From assembly GCA_963682055.1 (NCBI GenBank), contig OY821740.1:7379314-7443313 (forward strand): 64,000 bases of DNA. Direction: 5' to 3'. The notes under the pieces were generated by a model that saw only the letters and a program-made list of their open reading frames with translations, ran no database searches and was not told the origin of the DNA. Numbering within the stretch: position 1 is the first letter of the stretch; each line of letters starts with the position of its first letter. The DNA is from Primula veris (Eukaryota; Streptophyta; Magnoliopsida; Ericales; Primulaceae). The translations under genes were made by a program, and so were the position numbers. This document shows positions 24,013 through 35,800 of this stretch, piece by piece.

Positions 24013-27000
24013 ATGGATCGCCTCGATAGTGCCGCACGTCTCATGATCGTCTCTGATCTAGACTGTACAATGGTAAAATTGAGTTTCTTTTCTTTTACCA
24101 CTTTATTTATATGGTCAAGGGGAATGATTTTTTTGTTTAACTAACAAGTTGGTAATCGATCTGTAGATGAGAAAATTCACACCTGATATGAAATCTTATT
24201 ACCAATAGTTGGCGGTTATTGTTTTCGACAAGTTCTAATGGAATATAGTGCTGACATGTAAACTTTTTAGGTAGATCATGATGATCCCGAGAACCTGGCT
24301 CTTCTGAGATTTAATGCCCTATGGGAGGCCTATTATCGTCATGATTCTCTGCTTGTCTTTTCAACTGGAAGGTCACCTATGCACTACCAATGATTGAGAA
24401 GAGAGAGACCCTTGCTGACGCCAGATATAACGGTTCTATCTGTTGGGACCGAAATTATGTATGGTGAATCAGTGATGCCTGACAGTGATTGGTTAAAGAT
24501 CCTAAATATGAAATGGGATAGAAATATTGTTGTTGAGGAAACAAGAAAGTATCCGCAACTTGTTCTTCAGGTACTTCAATAATATAAAAATAACTTTTTC
24601 CTTCTCAATAATCAAAATAAACATTCTGCATTATCAAAAAATAAATATCCTGCGTTCTTGTGACCAGGAAAAATCCGTTATAGTTGTTGTAGACTTGTAG
24701 ATAGTCTCTGCTTTATTGGCTTTTAAAGTGAGGTTGTTATTGCAGTTAGAAACAGAACAAGGACCCCACAAGGTTAGCTTTGACGTGGACAAAGTTCAAG
24801 CTTCTGAAATAATAAAATCATTATCAAAAAGTTTGGAAAAGCGCGGGGTAAGATTTACTCTAGTGTTGCGTTTGTACTATTCAATATCATTTTTTTTACG
24901 AAGAGTGATCTTTATGATATACCTTGTGATTTAAGTACAACTTTGTAATGTGTAAGTTGTGATGTTAATTCTGCTTCTTTGTTGGTCAGTTGGATGTGAA
25001 GATAATACATAGTGGTGGTATAGCATTGGACGTTTTACCAAAATGTGCTGGAAAAGGAGAAGCTCTAGCTTATTTATTAAAGAAATTTGAAGCCAGTAAA
25101 AAAGTGCCTGTTAATACCCTCGTTTGTGGGGACTCTGGTAACGATGCTGAACTATTCACCGTTCCAGATGTTTATGGTGTCATGGTTAGTGATTCTATTA
25201 AAGTATAATCAGTGATTAAATGTTCTTAAAGTTTCGAGCATTCCATGTTTCGAGCATAACATAACTTTTCCTACCTCTCTACTAAGAAAAGAAATTTAAC
25301 GAAGCGACCTATTTTTCTGTTTTTTTTACAGTTTGATGAATTTGATCATCTTTTTCTTCACTGTTTCTATCAAATATTGCCGTAATTTTTCTGAGCAGGT
25401 TAGTAATGCGCAAGAAGAGTTGCTGCAGTGGCATTCTGAAAATACAAAGAATAACCCTAAAATAATTCACGCCTCTGAGAGATGTGCAGCTGCTATAATA
25501 CAAGCCATTGGTTATTATAGTCTAGGTCCAAAAAAATCGCCAAGAGATGATGTGGATATTTTTGAGATAAAAAAGGAATCTTTTAGTCCAGGGCATGAGG
25601 TGGTGAAGTTTTATCTCTTTTATGAAAAGTGGATGAGGGCAGATGTCCAGAAGTCCCAGCAATCTATGCAGAAAATGCTATCAATTTTTGTAAGTTGACA
25701 TACTATGTTTCGAAGAAATATCTCTCAATTATTTCCTTTAAAGAATTTCCATCTATTTCTGCATATTCGTTGTTTGCTTTCGTTCTTTCTGGTTTTCACT
25801 TATGATTAATGCATTAATAATCGTATTGCTGCTCTCCCAGTATCCATCATCTGGAACATATGCTAATCTTTCTGGAGAGGAAGAATCTCTCGAAAAGTAC
25901 GCTTCTAAATTAGAAGTGAGTTATGGGAACAAGAAGGAAACAAACTTTCAAGTGTGGCTTGATCGTGTTTCTTCAGCACAAGTAGGCACAAACTCATGGT
26001 TGGTGAAATTTGATAAATGGGAGCTCTCTGGTAAGATTTGCAGAAGCTGTCTTATGCATTAGGGCTGCACTTGTTATATTTGGCAATTCACAAACACAGC
26101 CTTTAAGAATATAAGAACTGAGTTACTTACAAGTTACAAATAACTATGTCATGGCACAAATGTATGTTGAGTGAGAGAGAGAAGAGGGAGTAAGTTTGTT
26201 TACAAGGAAGTAACATTGAATAACTGTTATTCTGAAGGTACCTCAGCAAAAAGCGACCTGTAAAATCTTCTTCCATTGTCCGTTTTACAGATATAGGGTT
26301 TTGACTGTTTGTATATATTTTAATATCCTCATGAAGAGTAGCTCAACAAAATTAAGATTTAGTCTTCAAATGAAAAACTAAAAGGATTTGGCTACAAATG
26401 AAATCCCAGAGAGGAGAGATATTTCATATCTACCTTTATATTTGTATTTGTAATAGACAAAACTAAGAACTGAACCAATGTGCTTGAATTTTCATGTTTC
26501 ATAACCTTAAAAAACGACCCTTGCCAAGACCAAATTCAACCTAATTCATGAGATTAATTTGGTTTGCTTTCAACGGCTTTTTTCTGTATCTTTTGTTATG
26601 CCTAATAGCAGAACTATACGTGTAAAAGCACACAGATGATAATTACACTTGGTATGAATCCACTGTTTCGCCCTTTTGACTAATACCGTTGCTCTTGAAA
26701 CCAAGTATTTTCTGTTAATGTTAGGGTTTCTCAATATTCGCCAGTGACTTATCCATTTTTTGTTAGTAGGTGAGGAGCGATACGGTATCCCCTTGACAGT
26801 TTTACTAAGTTCAAAGGTATACACTGATTACTTCTACCTGTGTAGTTTTGTAAATATCATTTCACCGATATTCATGACATTTCTATTATTGGGAAGAAAT
26901 ATTCGCTCTTCTCTTATCTCTACATTTGTTTGCTTTCTTCCCATCTTGGTTTTCAGTATGCTGAGGTGCCGAATGATAAACAAGTGCCAAATGGTTTTCT

Positions 27001-27028
27001 ATGGATGCATGTGAACGAGAAATGTTAA
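24013..27028 (+). pseudogene. SPP: Sucrose-phosphatase-like gene with in-frame stop at codon 61
   Basis: Exons 24013-24072, 24271-24570, 24746-24847, 24990-25184, 25399-25689, 25841-26030, 26770-26816, 26957-27028 all join at GT-AG sites in one frame of 419 codons. The product matches plant sucrose-6-phosphate phosphatase, the last step of cytosolic sucrose synthesis. The HAD motifs are visible: SDLDCTM (nucleophile Asp15; the family usually has His where Cys18 sits), [17 protein letters not shown] and [11 protein letters not shown], plus the SPP C-terminal domain (VWLDRVSSAQVGTNSWLVKF, WMHV). A TGA at 24391-24393 interrupts exon 2 between HYQ and LRRERP. The C-terminus stops at WMHVNEKC, about 15-20 residues earlier than in typical SPPs of about 422-425 aa. 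It is either a young pseudogene or a gene with a sequencing error at one base. Confidence 0.88.
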
Positions 27029-28076
27029 ATGAACTTTTGAATGAGAGGCTATGGACAAGTTTAAAATCAACTTTCGTGTCAGGAAAACTGGAAAAATCCT
27101 TGGTTCCTTGACTCTATGAACCTCTCATTCTCTTCGAATTTTTTTTCTTTATGTCTATGTAGTGTTTTATTCATGATAATACTTTATCAAGATAGTGGTT
27201 GCTTGAATTATATAAAAGTTTGCAGCTGTAATGTCTTAGAAAAAAGTATAACCTTTTGAATGTATGACGTGAGGACAGACTTGTTCCAGTTAAGTATTTT
27301 CTCGATTAAACGCAATGCAGTTTATTGCTCTTATTTGCATTTTAACCTTTTTCTGATTTACCTAGTTTGTCATGTAAAAGTTGAAATTGCAGCTTAAGCT
27401 AATTATTATTTGCTCAACCTTTTAACTTCATTTGTTTTCTGATTTTTTGGCCTGAAAAAGCTAGAAGTTCTAATGGATGAACGGGTTTTATACCTTTTGC
27501 TATCTTCGTTTCTTCACATTTTCCTGTTTTGTAACGTGATTTTTTAAATTTTTTTAACCTCGGTATAATTAGCTGCTCAACCTTTTAACTTCATTTGTTT
27601 TCTGATTTTTTGGCCTGAAAAAGCTAGAAGTTCTAATGGATGAACGGGTTTTATACTTTTTGCTATCTTCGTTTCTTCACATTTTCCTGTTTTGTAACTT
27701 GATTTTTTAATTTTTTTTAACCTCGGTTTCTACTTTTTTTTTCTTTTTGCTCAATTTTTACTTTTTTTTTTCAAACTCTTAAAAAACCAAGATATATAAA
27801 AGTCACGTGTCCAAGTTTCAACATTTGAAAATTGTTCTGAAAAAAAAAAAAAATAGAAACCAAAATATAAAAAATAAAAATTAAGAAAAGAAGGTAAAAA
27901 AAGGAAAAATTAAGATATAAAGGAAAAGATAAGACATCTCATGTGTCATATGTCACTCTTATTTTTTTAAAACTTGACATAAAATGTCCACAATCCATAA
28001 AAGTAAATATTCTTAGGCGATAAACCAATATGAAAACTTTTCAAAAGAAATATTTTCGAATTCTATTTCTCAACCA
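27029..28076. other. Spacer between SPP-like gene and small-peptide gene
   Basis: About 1 kb with the SPP 3' flank, a 163-bp tandem duplication and A/T-rich homopolymer runs (27720-27910). No gene is seen. Confidence 0.55.
27412..27728. repeat. 163-bp direct tandem duplication
   Basis: GCTCAACCTTTTAACTTCAT starts copy 1 at 27412 and copy 2 at 27575. The copies are almost identical through TTTAACCTCGGT. The phrase GGCCTGAAAAAGCTAGAAG inside each is also echoed near 31115. Confidence 0.95.
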
Positions 28077-28648
28077 CTATGGTGCATTGCACACATTATT
28101 TGCACAAAACAAGTCGCAGACCGATGAATTGCAGTCGGCATCAGTTTCACAATGTCCCCCAGGGCAATCATGCGCTCGCACACCTACTACAAAAATAGAA
28201 AACCACAAACCACAATTAATAAGTTAAGGATACAAAATAATAATAATGCATAACTACGGATGCAATTGGAAGCCTACGTAGATTAAAAACAATATTGAAA
28301 TAAAAATTGGCAAAACGATTACCAGATAATAGGATGAAGGTGTTTATTGAAAATTGTTTTTCTTTGTCTTAGCCAAATTGTTAGATATCCCCTAAAAACA
28401 GTTTTCATATAAATAAATGAAAACGGTAATGCAGTATATATAATGAGAATCACTTTGTAATTGTGGTCCTAAAAGTACTAAATTGTTTCGTTTTATAACT
28501 TGGAAATTAAAATCTAACAAAAATATGAATCAGACAGTTTTTAATAAAAAATGAATTAATCAAGTCAAAGAAGAAGAATCTTACTGAATAGTACTGCGAG
28601 CACCAAACCGATTACGATAAGAAAAAGCTTCGATGAAGATTTATCCAT
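28077..28648 (-). CDS. Small secreted six-cysteine peptide, knottin-like
   Basis: Two minus-strand exons, 28585-28648 and 28077-28183, join in frame for 56 aa. Exon 1 encodes a hydrophobic signal peptide (MDKSSSKLFLIVIGLVLAVL). Exon 2 encodes the mature part, whose cysteines follow C-x4-C-x5-C-x4-C-x3-C-x4-C and include CETDADC. One intron between signal peptide and mature peptide is the usual build of plant cysteine-rich peptides. The spacing fits the inhibitor cystine-knot consensus, and xxDxDC also occurs in squash-type inhibitors and nodule NCR peptides. Loop 1 (PGGH) lacks the Lys/Arg that a trypsin inhibitor would need. A TATATATA box lies about 65 bp upstream of the ATG. It probably acts outside the cell as a defence or signalling peptide; the function is unknown. 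I do not recognise a named family. Confidence 0.78.
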
Positions 28649-28710
28649 GTTTTTTGGTGTGGATTGATAAAGAGATGTTTATGTTGAGATTCATGAACAA
28701 AAAACTTCAC

Positions 28711-28718
28711 TATATATA
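28711..28718 (-). promoter_or_regulatory. TATA box of the small-peptide gene
   Basis: TATATATA, read on the minus strand, lies 63-70 bp upstream of the start codon at 28648, a normal distance for a plant promoter with a 30-40 bp leader. Confidence 0.6.
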
Positions 28719-29342
28719 AGGATAATCTGTCAACAGAAAGGAAAATTGACATTATATGCTGCTTATTAATGCTCATTTTGAGGATTCATGAATATTATGA
28801 TTTACGGTGTTAAATAAAATCTCCATAAAATAGAGTACATGCATGCATTGATTTGTTTTTTGAATTGTATCCTTGTATACTTCATAGTTCATCCATATCC
28901 ATAACGAATTTGTACAAGTGGTGTACTGGTATTTGATTATAGATACTTGTATATTATTCTACAATCTGGTTAATTGCTAAATGATACTACTAATTAATAA
29001 ATATTCAAATTCTGATGATGCTACGTATATGATATTTCTTAAAACACTATTGAAGGCAATATATTATTAAATACATGCGTTTTAAATCTAATACGACTCG
29101 TATAACGCATTTAGAGAGCGGAACCAAGCGATTGACTTCATGGTCAACTGGACGTGTTCACACCAGTTCTTACACGGTATTAAACGCCTATAAAGAGGAT
29201 TATAGAGATACTTGCACTGAATCAGAGTCAGATGTATTAGATTAGACGATGATACGGGATTTTAACTTGAATTTATTTTTTTTCCCACCCGTTCTTTTGT
29301 TTCGCTTAGATAGATTCGATTTCATTTCTTACTTTATGTACG
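28719..29342. other. Gene-free spacer upstream of the peptide gene
   Basis: AT-rich sequence with no coding frame. It lies between the peptide promoter and the CACTA-like element and probably includes upstream regulatory DNA. Confidence 0.5.
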
Positions 29343-30960
29343 TACTACAAGAAAAACTTCTAATACCAATCAAATATAGCAACTGATTTTGTAGTTGAAA
29401 AATAGTAACTGAATCAACAGCCAAAAGTTCGTTACTAGATAATAACAACCGATTAGTAACTAATATATATTCAGTTGGCAAATAGCAACTAATCACTAAC
29501 TAATATATATTCAGTTGGCAAATAGCAACTAATTAGTAACTAAAATACTTAACAACTGATGAGTAACTAAAAGAATTTCAGTTGCTTAGTACCAACTAAT
29601 TCATAGCCAACTATTTCCTAGCAAGTAAATACCAACTAATTAGCTACTGCTATTTTAAGTTGTTAAATAGCAACTGATCTTTAAACCCATCAGTTATGAA
29701 TTATATTTTGCAACTAAAAGACTAAGTAAAATCTGTGTTGCTAATTTTATTCGGTTTTTTAACTTTTACACAACATTTGTGATATGTATTACATTTATGA
29801 ATTTTATTTCCTCAATTTGTGAACTTATAATTTATTTTAGTATGGTTGCTTTCTCTTTCCTAGTTTAGTTTATTATGGTTGTTTTATTTGGTTTTTTATC
29901 CTCATATACGTTTCAAATAAAATAGGACGGATGGAGTGTTTTTTTATATTCGTCATTGGCCACAAGACCTGATTTTTTTAATTATATTTAGGATGTCGTC
30001 CGTTTAAAGATGTCGTAGTTCAAAATTATAGTAAACAAAACAAAAAATAACAAATTGTTTGTATTGTTCTTAATAATTTAATAATTGATTATTTCAACTT
30101 TGTTTCGAATATTTAATTATTATCTTGATCGTCCGTTTTTAAACCTGATCGAACTTTTGGTTGACACGTGTCCTTCATTTACTTGTATCTTTGGCGATTT
30201 AGATTTTCTTAAAATTAACTTGATATATTGAAGTAAAACGATTTCCTTTGAATTATATTTCAATTACTCATTTCCTGCACCAAAATTTTTGATATTCATA
30301 CTTTGTTATATATGCAACTTATTTTCAGAATTTAAACATACATAAACTCAAAATTCATACCATATCTAAGAAACATTTATAAAGTTGTCCAAATTATGAG
30401 CCCTATGACATGTTTTGGGTTTAATTGTTAGTATTTCATATATTAAAGATCAATTTGTATATAATTGTGAAATTAAAAAGAAATAAGATGGAGTCAATTG
30501 CAAGACAAAACAAAGATATGGGTTGATTAACTAGGTACGTAGTTTGAGAGGGTTCCTTTGTAGCACTCATTTTGCAAGATATGGGTTGATGTTTATTTAT
30601 TTATTTATTTATTATTATTATTATTATTGCTAAATTGTAGCTAATACTTCATTTACTCAGTTGGTATATTGTAACTAACATGTCAGTTGGTATATTGTGA
30701 CCTATTTTGTAACTGATGAGTTAATTGCAACTTAGTAACTTACATGTCAATTGAGCAATTCAGTTGGTAAATACCAACTGTGTACCATTCAGTTGGTATA
30801 TATAGCAACTAGCACGTAAATCAGTTGGAAAAATTTATCCATTAGGTTTTTATTAACTGATTTGGTAGATGACAATTCAGTTGGTAATTTGCATTTAGCA
30901 ACTGATTTCAAAGTTTGCCAATTGATTTTTCAATTGCTATGTGAGTCTTTTCTTGCAGTG
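29343..30960. mobile_element. Non-autonomous CACTA (En/Spm)-like transposon
   Basis: The left end reads TACTACAAGAAAAACTTC. The right end, as reverse complement, reads CACTGCAAGAAAAGACTC, matching the plant CACTA terminus CACTACAAGAAAA. Both subterminal regions (29370-29720 and 30640-30930) are packed with short direct and inverted copies of CAACTGAT/AGTTGGTA/AATAGCAACT, as expected of the transposase-binding repeats of this superfamily. Two of them form a 40-bp tandem pair at 29461-29540. No transposase frame is present in the 1.6 kb. A 3-bp target duplication could not be confirmed. Confidence 0.75.
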
Positions 30961-32840
30961 TACTCACTATTTCCGTGAGAGAAGTGTCTTGATACCATTT
31001 ATTTTAGGTTTGCTATTTTGATGTTATTTCCTTCCTAACTCCCTCTATTATAGAGTTAGACCAAAATAAAAACAAAATAATTTTTTTTCCTACTTAACAG
31101 TAGGTTTCTTGGCTTGAAAAGGCTAGAAGTTCAAGTTGAATGGGCCTTGCTTTTTTCTCAACCTAAGGGCATGTTTGTTTGTGGGATTAGGAGGATGAGA
31201 TAGGATTACATATCCCGTGGCCCCGGAAATGTAGTGTTTGGTAGGCAATGTAGCTTGCGATATGCAATCCCGCTTGAATATCAAATCCTACCAATTGGCG
31301 TCATTTAGAATACCACCTATGGGTGGTATTATAATTAGTGAAGGTGTATTTGAGGTTAAAGCGAGTATAAAACCATTTTATGTGTATGAATATTCAATAA
31401 CAATCTTTATTTTATTCATGTTTTTGAATTTTTACATATTGTAGAGTATTATACAACATAGATTTAGCTCTAATCTCATTCTAAAAACAAACACTGTACT
31501 TATAGTCCCAACCTAAAATATTAATCCCCCATCATGTGTAATCGGTATTTCTAATCCCATTGAAAATAGTACTGTAAACAATCGTAAGTTTGTTGGTTTA
31601 AAAGCTGCAACCAAATAAGCTCTTATATTCCTAGTTTCAATGTAAGTTTATTGTTTATGTGATGAAATTACAGATAATATGTTTGTTTTTTGTATTCATG
31701 ATGGCAGAGTCCAAGGATGGAACGACACTGGAAAGCTGAAACTAACGAGTCATGGCAAACACATTTTTCCGATCTAAATGCAAAATATTACACTTGCGCT
31801 GTGCAGCAAATATCCGTCACATATAACAAATATCCCATTCATTAAAATGTACTCTGTAACTGTCATGCCAGGCATTGCTTTTCACCAGTCGAATCAGTCT
31901 CACGTATTTTCCGGTTACTAGTTTCCGTTCGGCAATCACTTCTTTTATGAAAAAATTACGTCATAACGATGCTTCAATACAAAGATACAAGGAAAAGAAA
32001 ACATTTGACAAAGATAATCTCGTCAGGATCGTTTGGACTATTCTAATGAACGAGTTAATAACACTACATCATTTTGGTGAGGTCACTTTCTCGAATAAGA
32101 AATTTTTTAAACACTTGAAAATTGCCAACAGGAAGATGAGCCATTCCCATTCCTTGTCGTTTCTTCTTCTTATTTTGGTATAAATATGCCAATTGATTTA
32201 ATTGCTTCTGTATTATATTTCCATTTCATAGCTCGAGAGTTGCAAATTCTCATGACTTCCATTTAAGCGGCGGCGGCGCAAAGAAAACCACCTTCGACAA
32301 AGAAACAAACGAAGTCCTCTTCTTTCTGTCAAACGGTCCATTATCCAACCGCATTGGAAAAAAATCATGTAATTGTTTAATCTTTTCACCAGCAAATTGT
32401 AAGCCAACTTTTTATTTGAAATATTGGCAGAAAACTTTTAGCACCATCAAACGGTTTATAAAATGGGTTGAGAGATAAACATGGAAATTTATGGCCACTC
32501 GACATATTCAGATATTCTTATTTGCCAATTACATCATGAGATAAATTTATATAAGGAAATTATTCCCTGTAATAGCTTGATAATGCTATCTGAATTTTAA
32601 CAAAATAATGTAGTAAGAGACTTGCAAGATGAGGTGTTAATAATACATGAGGAAACATTCTTAAGCGCATTCTTTAATCTACCACTAAAAATAGCCTAAT
32701 GAACGAGAAACTACTCTCGCTAAATATGTTAACTTCGAAACATCTAACCGATGATAAATAAAAAATTATAGTAAGAAAATGGAAGGTCATAACAAAAATT
32801 CCTTCCAAATTACCTAACTATAAACAAGCTGTTGCATGTT
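30961..32840. other. Gene-free region with MITE-like sequence
   Basis: 31167-31499 is a candidate MITE: the left end GGCATGTTTGTTTGTGGG is imperfectly mirrored by AAAAACAAACACTGTAC. At 31602-31620 is another copy of the GCTGCAACCAAA motif seen elsewhere in the window. From 31640 to 32840 I see no supported coding frame; the end should hold the GH3 3'UTR. Confidence 0.45.
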
Positions 32841-35800
32841 TCAAGCCAAATTATTACCTGCAAAATAAAAACTGATAATAGCAGCGACCATTATTAAGAG
32901 AATGCATGGCCCTCCACCAATGCCTGCTGAAATCGTCCAGCTGCGAAAAACATCAATATTCAATATCAGTGACAATGCCGAGTTCGACCGAAAATTACTA
33001 CGAAACTCATTATTCTATATTTACTTAGCAAAAATGCTATGCCAAATTGCCGATATCTATTAGTAGCAAAAACTCCACTTTTAGACATGTTCAATTGTTC
33101 TGCAAAGTCTTCTTTTCAATTAAGCAAACACTCACTATCCTACATACTGTTTCCGAAACAGTATAATCTCCATAAATGTATCAGTTTATACTGTTTTCAA
33201 AACAAGAGCTTTTTGCTAAAGAGGTCTAGAAGGATAGACATTTTGCTAAATTAGTCTATAATACAGTTCACACTCTAAATATTATTTGGTCCATGGAATA
33301 TGCAATTATGCATACGTGGAAACCAGGAAATGTACACATCTGATGTGTTTTAATAAATTTACGAATTTATGGTAGGTAAACTCGTTGCATCCAAAGGCTT
33401 AAATCAAGGCAGATTATCATAAATGAATGACGAGAAAACCAACATATACAGGGGGAAAATTATATAGAATAAAGAAGAATCATTACCTTGGCACATCATC
33501 CGAACGATCATCTGAACCAGTTCCAAGACCAAACCCAAAAGCAAACAACGGGTCATAATGCGAATCACCAACATTCATGGGTAGCTGATCAACACTTTTA
33601 AACCAAGTCCGTGCTAATTTCCCACTAAACTTATAATCCCCAAACAAAACATCACTAACACCTTGTCCTTCAGTACCAGGTAACCAGGCTGCAACAAGAG
33701 CATCTATATATGATAGATACGGTTCTATAACAACAGGTCGGCCAGATATAATGACGACGACACATTTGAGGGACCCACATACATTGTTGATGACGTCTGG
33801 ACCAGGTTCAAGAATTGTCAGCTTAAGGCTGTCACCATCGGTTTCGGCATATGGGGGCTCACCCACGACGACTATACCATAATTAAAGTTGCCGGATTTT
33901 ATGTATTCTGTGTCGGGGTTTTCCATGTAAACAACTTCTGTGTTTTTGTCAACTGAAGATCTTATGCCATCCAAAATGGTAGTTCCTGGAAAGAAATATA
34001 GTAATTTTCAAATTAAAAAATAATAGTGACAATGCCAGGAGGCAAAACATGTTTGAGTTTGACTACTAATTAAAACTAAAGATGCGGACTAGAAAGGATA
34101 AGATGACCTAACAACTGAAGAACGAATCCTGTAAATATGGAGCCGGAAAAAACGAAAAGCTACAAATACTGACAAGAGTCATGAGACACTAAATTTCGGT
34201 AGTAGGTGTTTTGACACATACAATTAATAGCATTATCTGTTCAATGATATGTAGAAAATCCGGTGGTAATTTTACATAATTCTAGACATTAAAAGACTTG
34301 TTAAAGTATAACTCGAGGTAAGACTCATAAGAAGAAACTCTAGTGATATCCAAACAATAAATACTTTTTCACATAAATTTTAATAAAAATACTATCATCT
34401 AATCTTATTTTATGCTTGGCATCTGAGGTGTCACAAAGTAATCCGGTCTCTGGTGTTGCTCAAGAAAAATAAAATAAAAATAAAAACACATTTTTTTGCT
34501 TCCACTAATTTTCTAAAGAAAACCTTTGTGTGATAGCCTAAGAACCATGTAAGAACAAGAAATAAATATATTATTTTTAGTAAAAAAAAAAACAAGGTGT
34601 ATTTATTCTTCTTATCCAGCAAGCATTAATTTCTTTAATGACACAATACACAGAGACATTTTTACTAACAAATTAGGACACCGACTAAGACCGAAGTGAT
34701 CAAATCTTTCAGTTGTTGAAGTAATCAATCAAACATATCGCATATACTACTAAATGTCATTAATCAAAACAAAATATACCTCGTGTGGCATTATTTCCAC
34801 TAAAACCCTGCCAATTGATTGTCCAGCCACCACATTGATAACCTAAATTATCAGCATGAACTCCCGCAACTAAGATTTTAGGTACATTTTTCGAAAGTGG
34901 CAATGTCGGACTATTTCCGTTTTTTCCATTTTTTAATAGAACAAGTGATTTCCTCACCGCTTCTCTTGCTAAGTCTCGATGTGCCTGTCCAATTACAGAT
35001 GTTCATAAAAAATAAAGTTGAAAAGGCATTTTCAAGTAAGTAAATTTGACAAGTTTCGATATATTAATCGATTACCTGACTGCCGACCTCGTGAATTAAG
35101 CTGAAATCAGCAAGAGGATTCTCAAACATACCCATCGTGAACTTAACTAGCAAAATTCTGCTCACGGCATCATCAATACGGTCAATTGGGACAACTTGTT
35201 GTTTGATGAGATTGGTGAGATCGTTAATGAACTCATTATACTCGTACGGGACCATTATCTGTAATTCATCAAACAAAATAGCAGGAGTTAAAAACTGTCC
35301 CCACATGAGAAAAAGAGCAACTATTTGACTTCTTTTCCTACCTAAAAGTACTGAAAAGGGAAAAGTTGTCGAAAATAGGATTCTTATGAGGAAATCAAAT
35401 AGTATAATGGAATCCCACAGGATACTTAATATTCGTAAGTATTTTCAAGTAGAAAAGCATAATATACCATGTCTAGGCCAGCCAAAATAGAAGCTTGGAC
35501 AGAATAAGTATAGTTGGCATGAAATGGAGTTGTAATCCTGTCGAGGCCTTCCCAATCAGAGATGACAAAACCCTGTTACAAATAGGAATGAAATGATCCC
35601 TTGTTAGATGATGCAAAAGCTAAAACTTCTAAGAATAGCAATGCTACTTTCAGTAATTTAACTTCAAAAACTAAAATCCTCAATCGACTGCCCTTGTCTA
35701 TTTAGAGTAAGTTGACGTGACAGTTGTTTCCTTTAATAACGTTATAAGATCCATACATATTTGGAATTTGGAAATGTCGTATGATGCAAATAAAATTATA

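Noticed and set aside
29370..30930. CRISPR-like or satellite array
   Set aside because: The repeats vary in spacing and orientation and are bounded by CACTA-type ends in a plant genome, so they are transposon subterminal repeats.
31875..32183. 102-codon plus-strand frame upstream of the GH3 stop
   Set aside because: No recognisable domain, no promoter or splice context, and low-complexity AT-rich surroundings.
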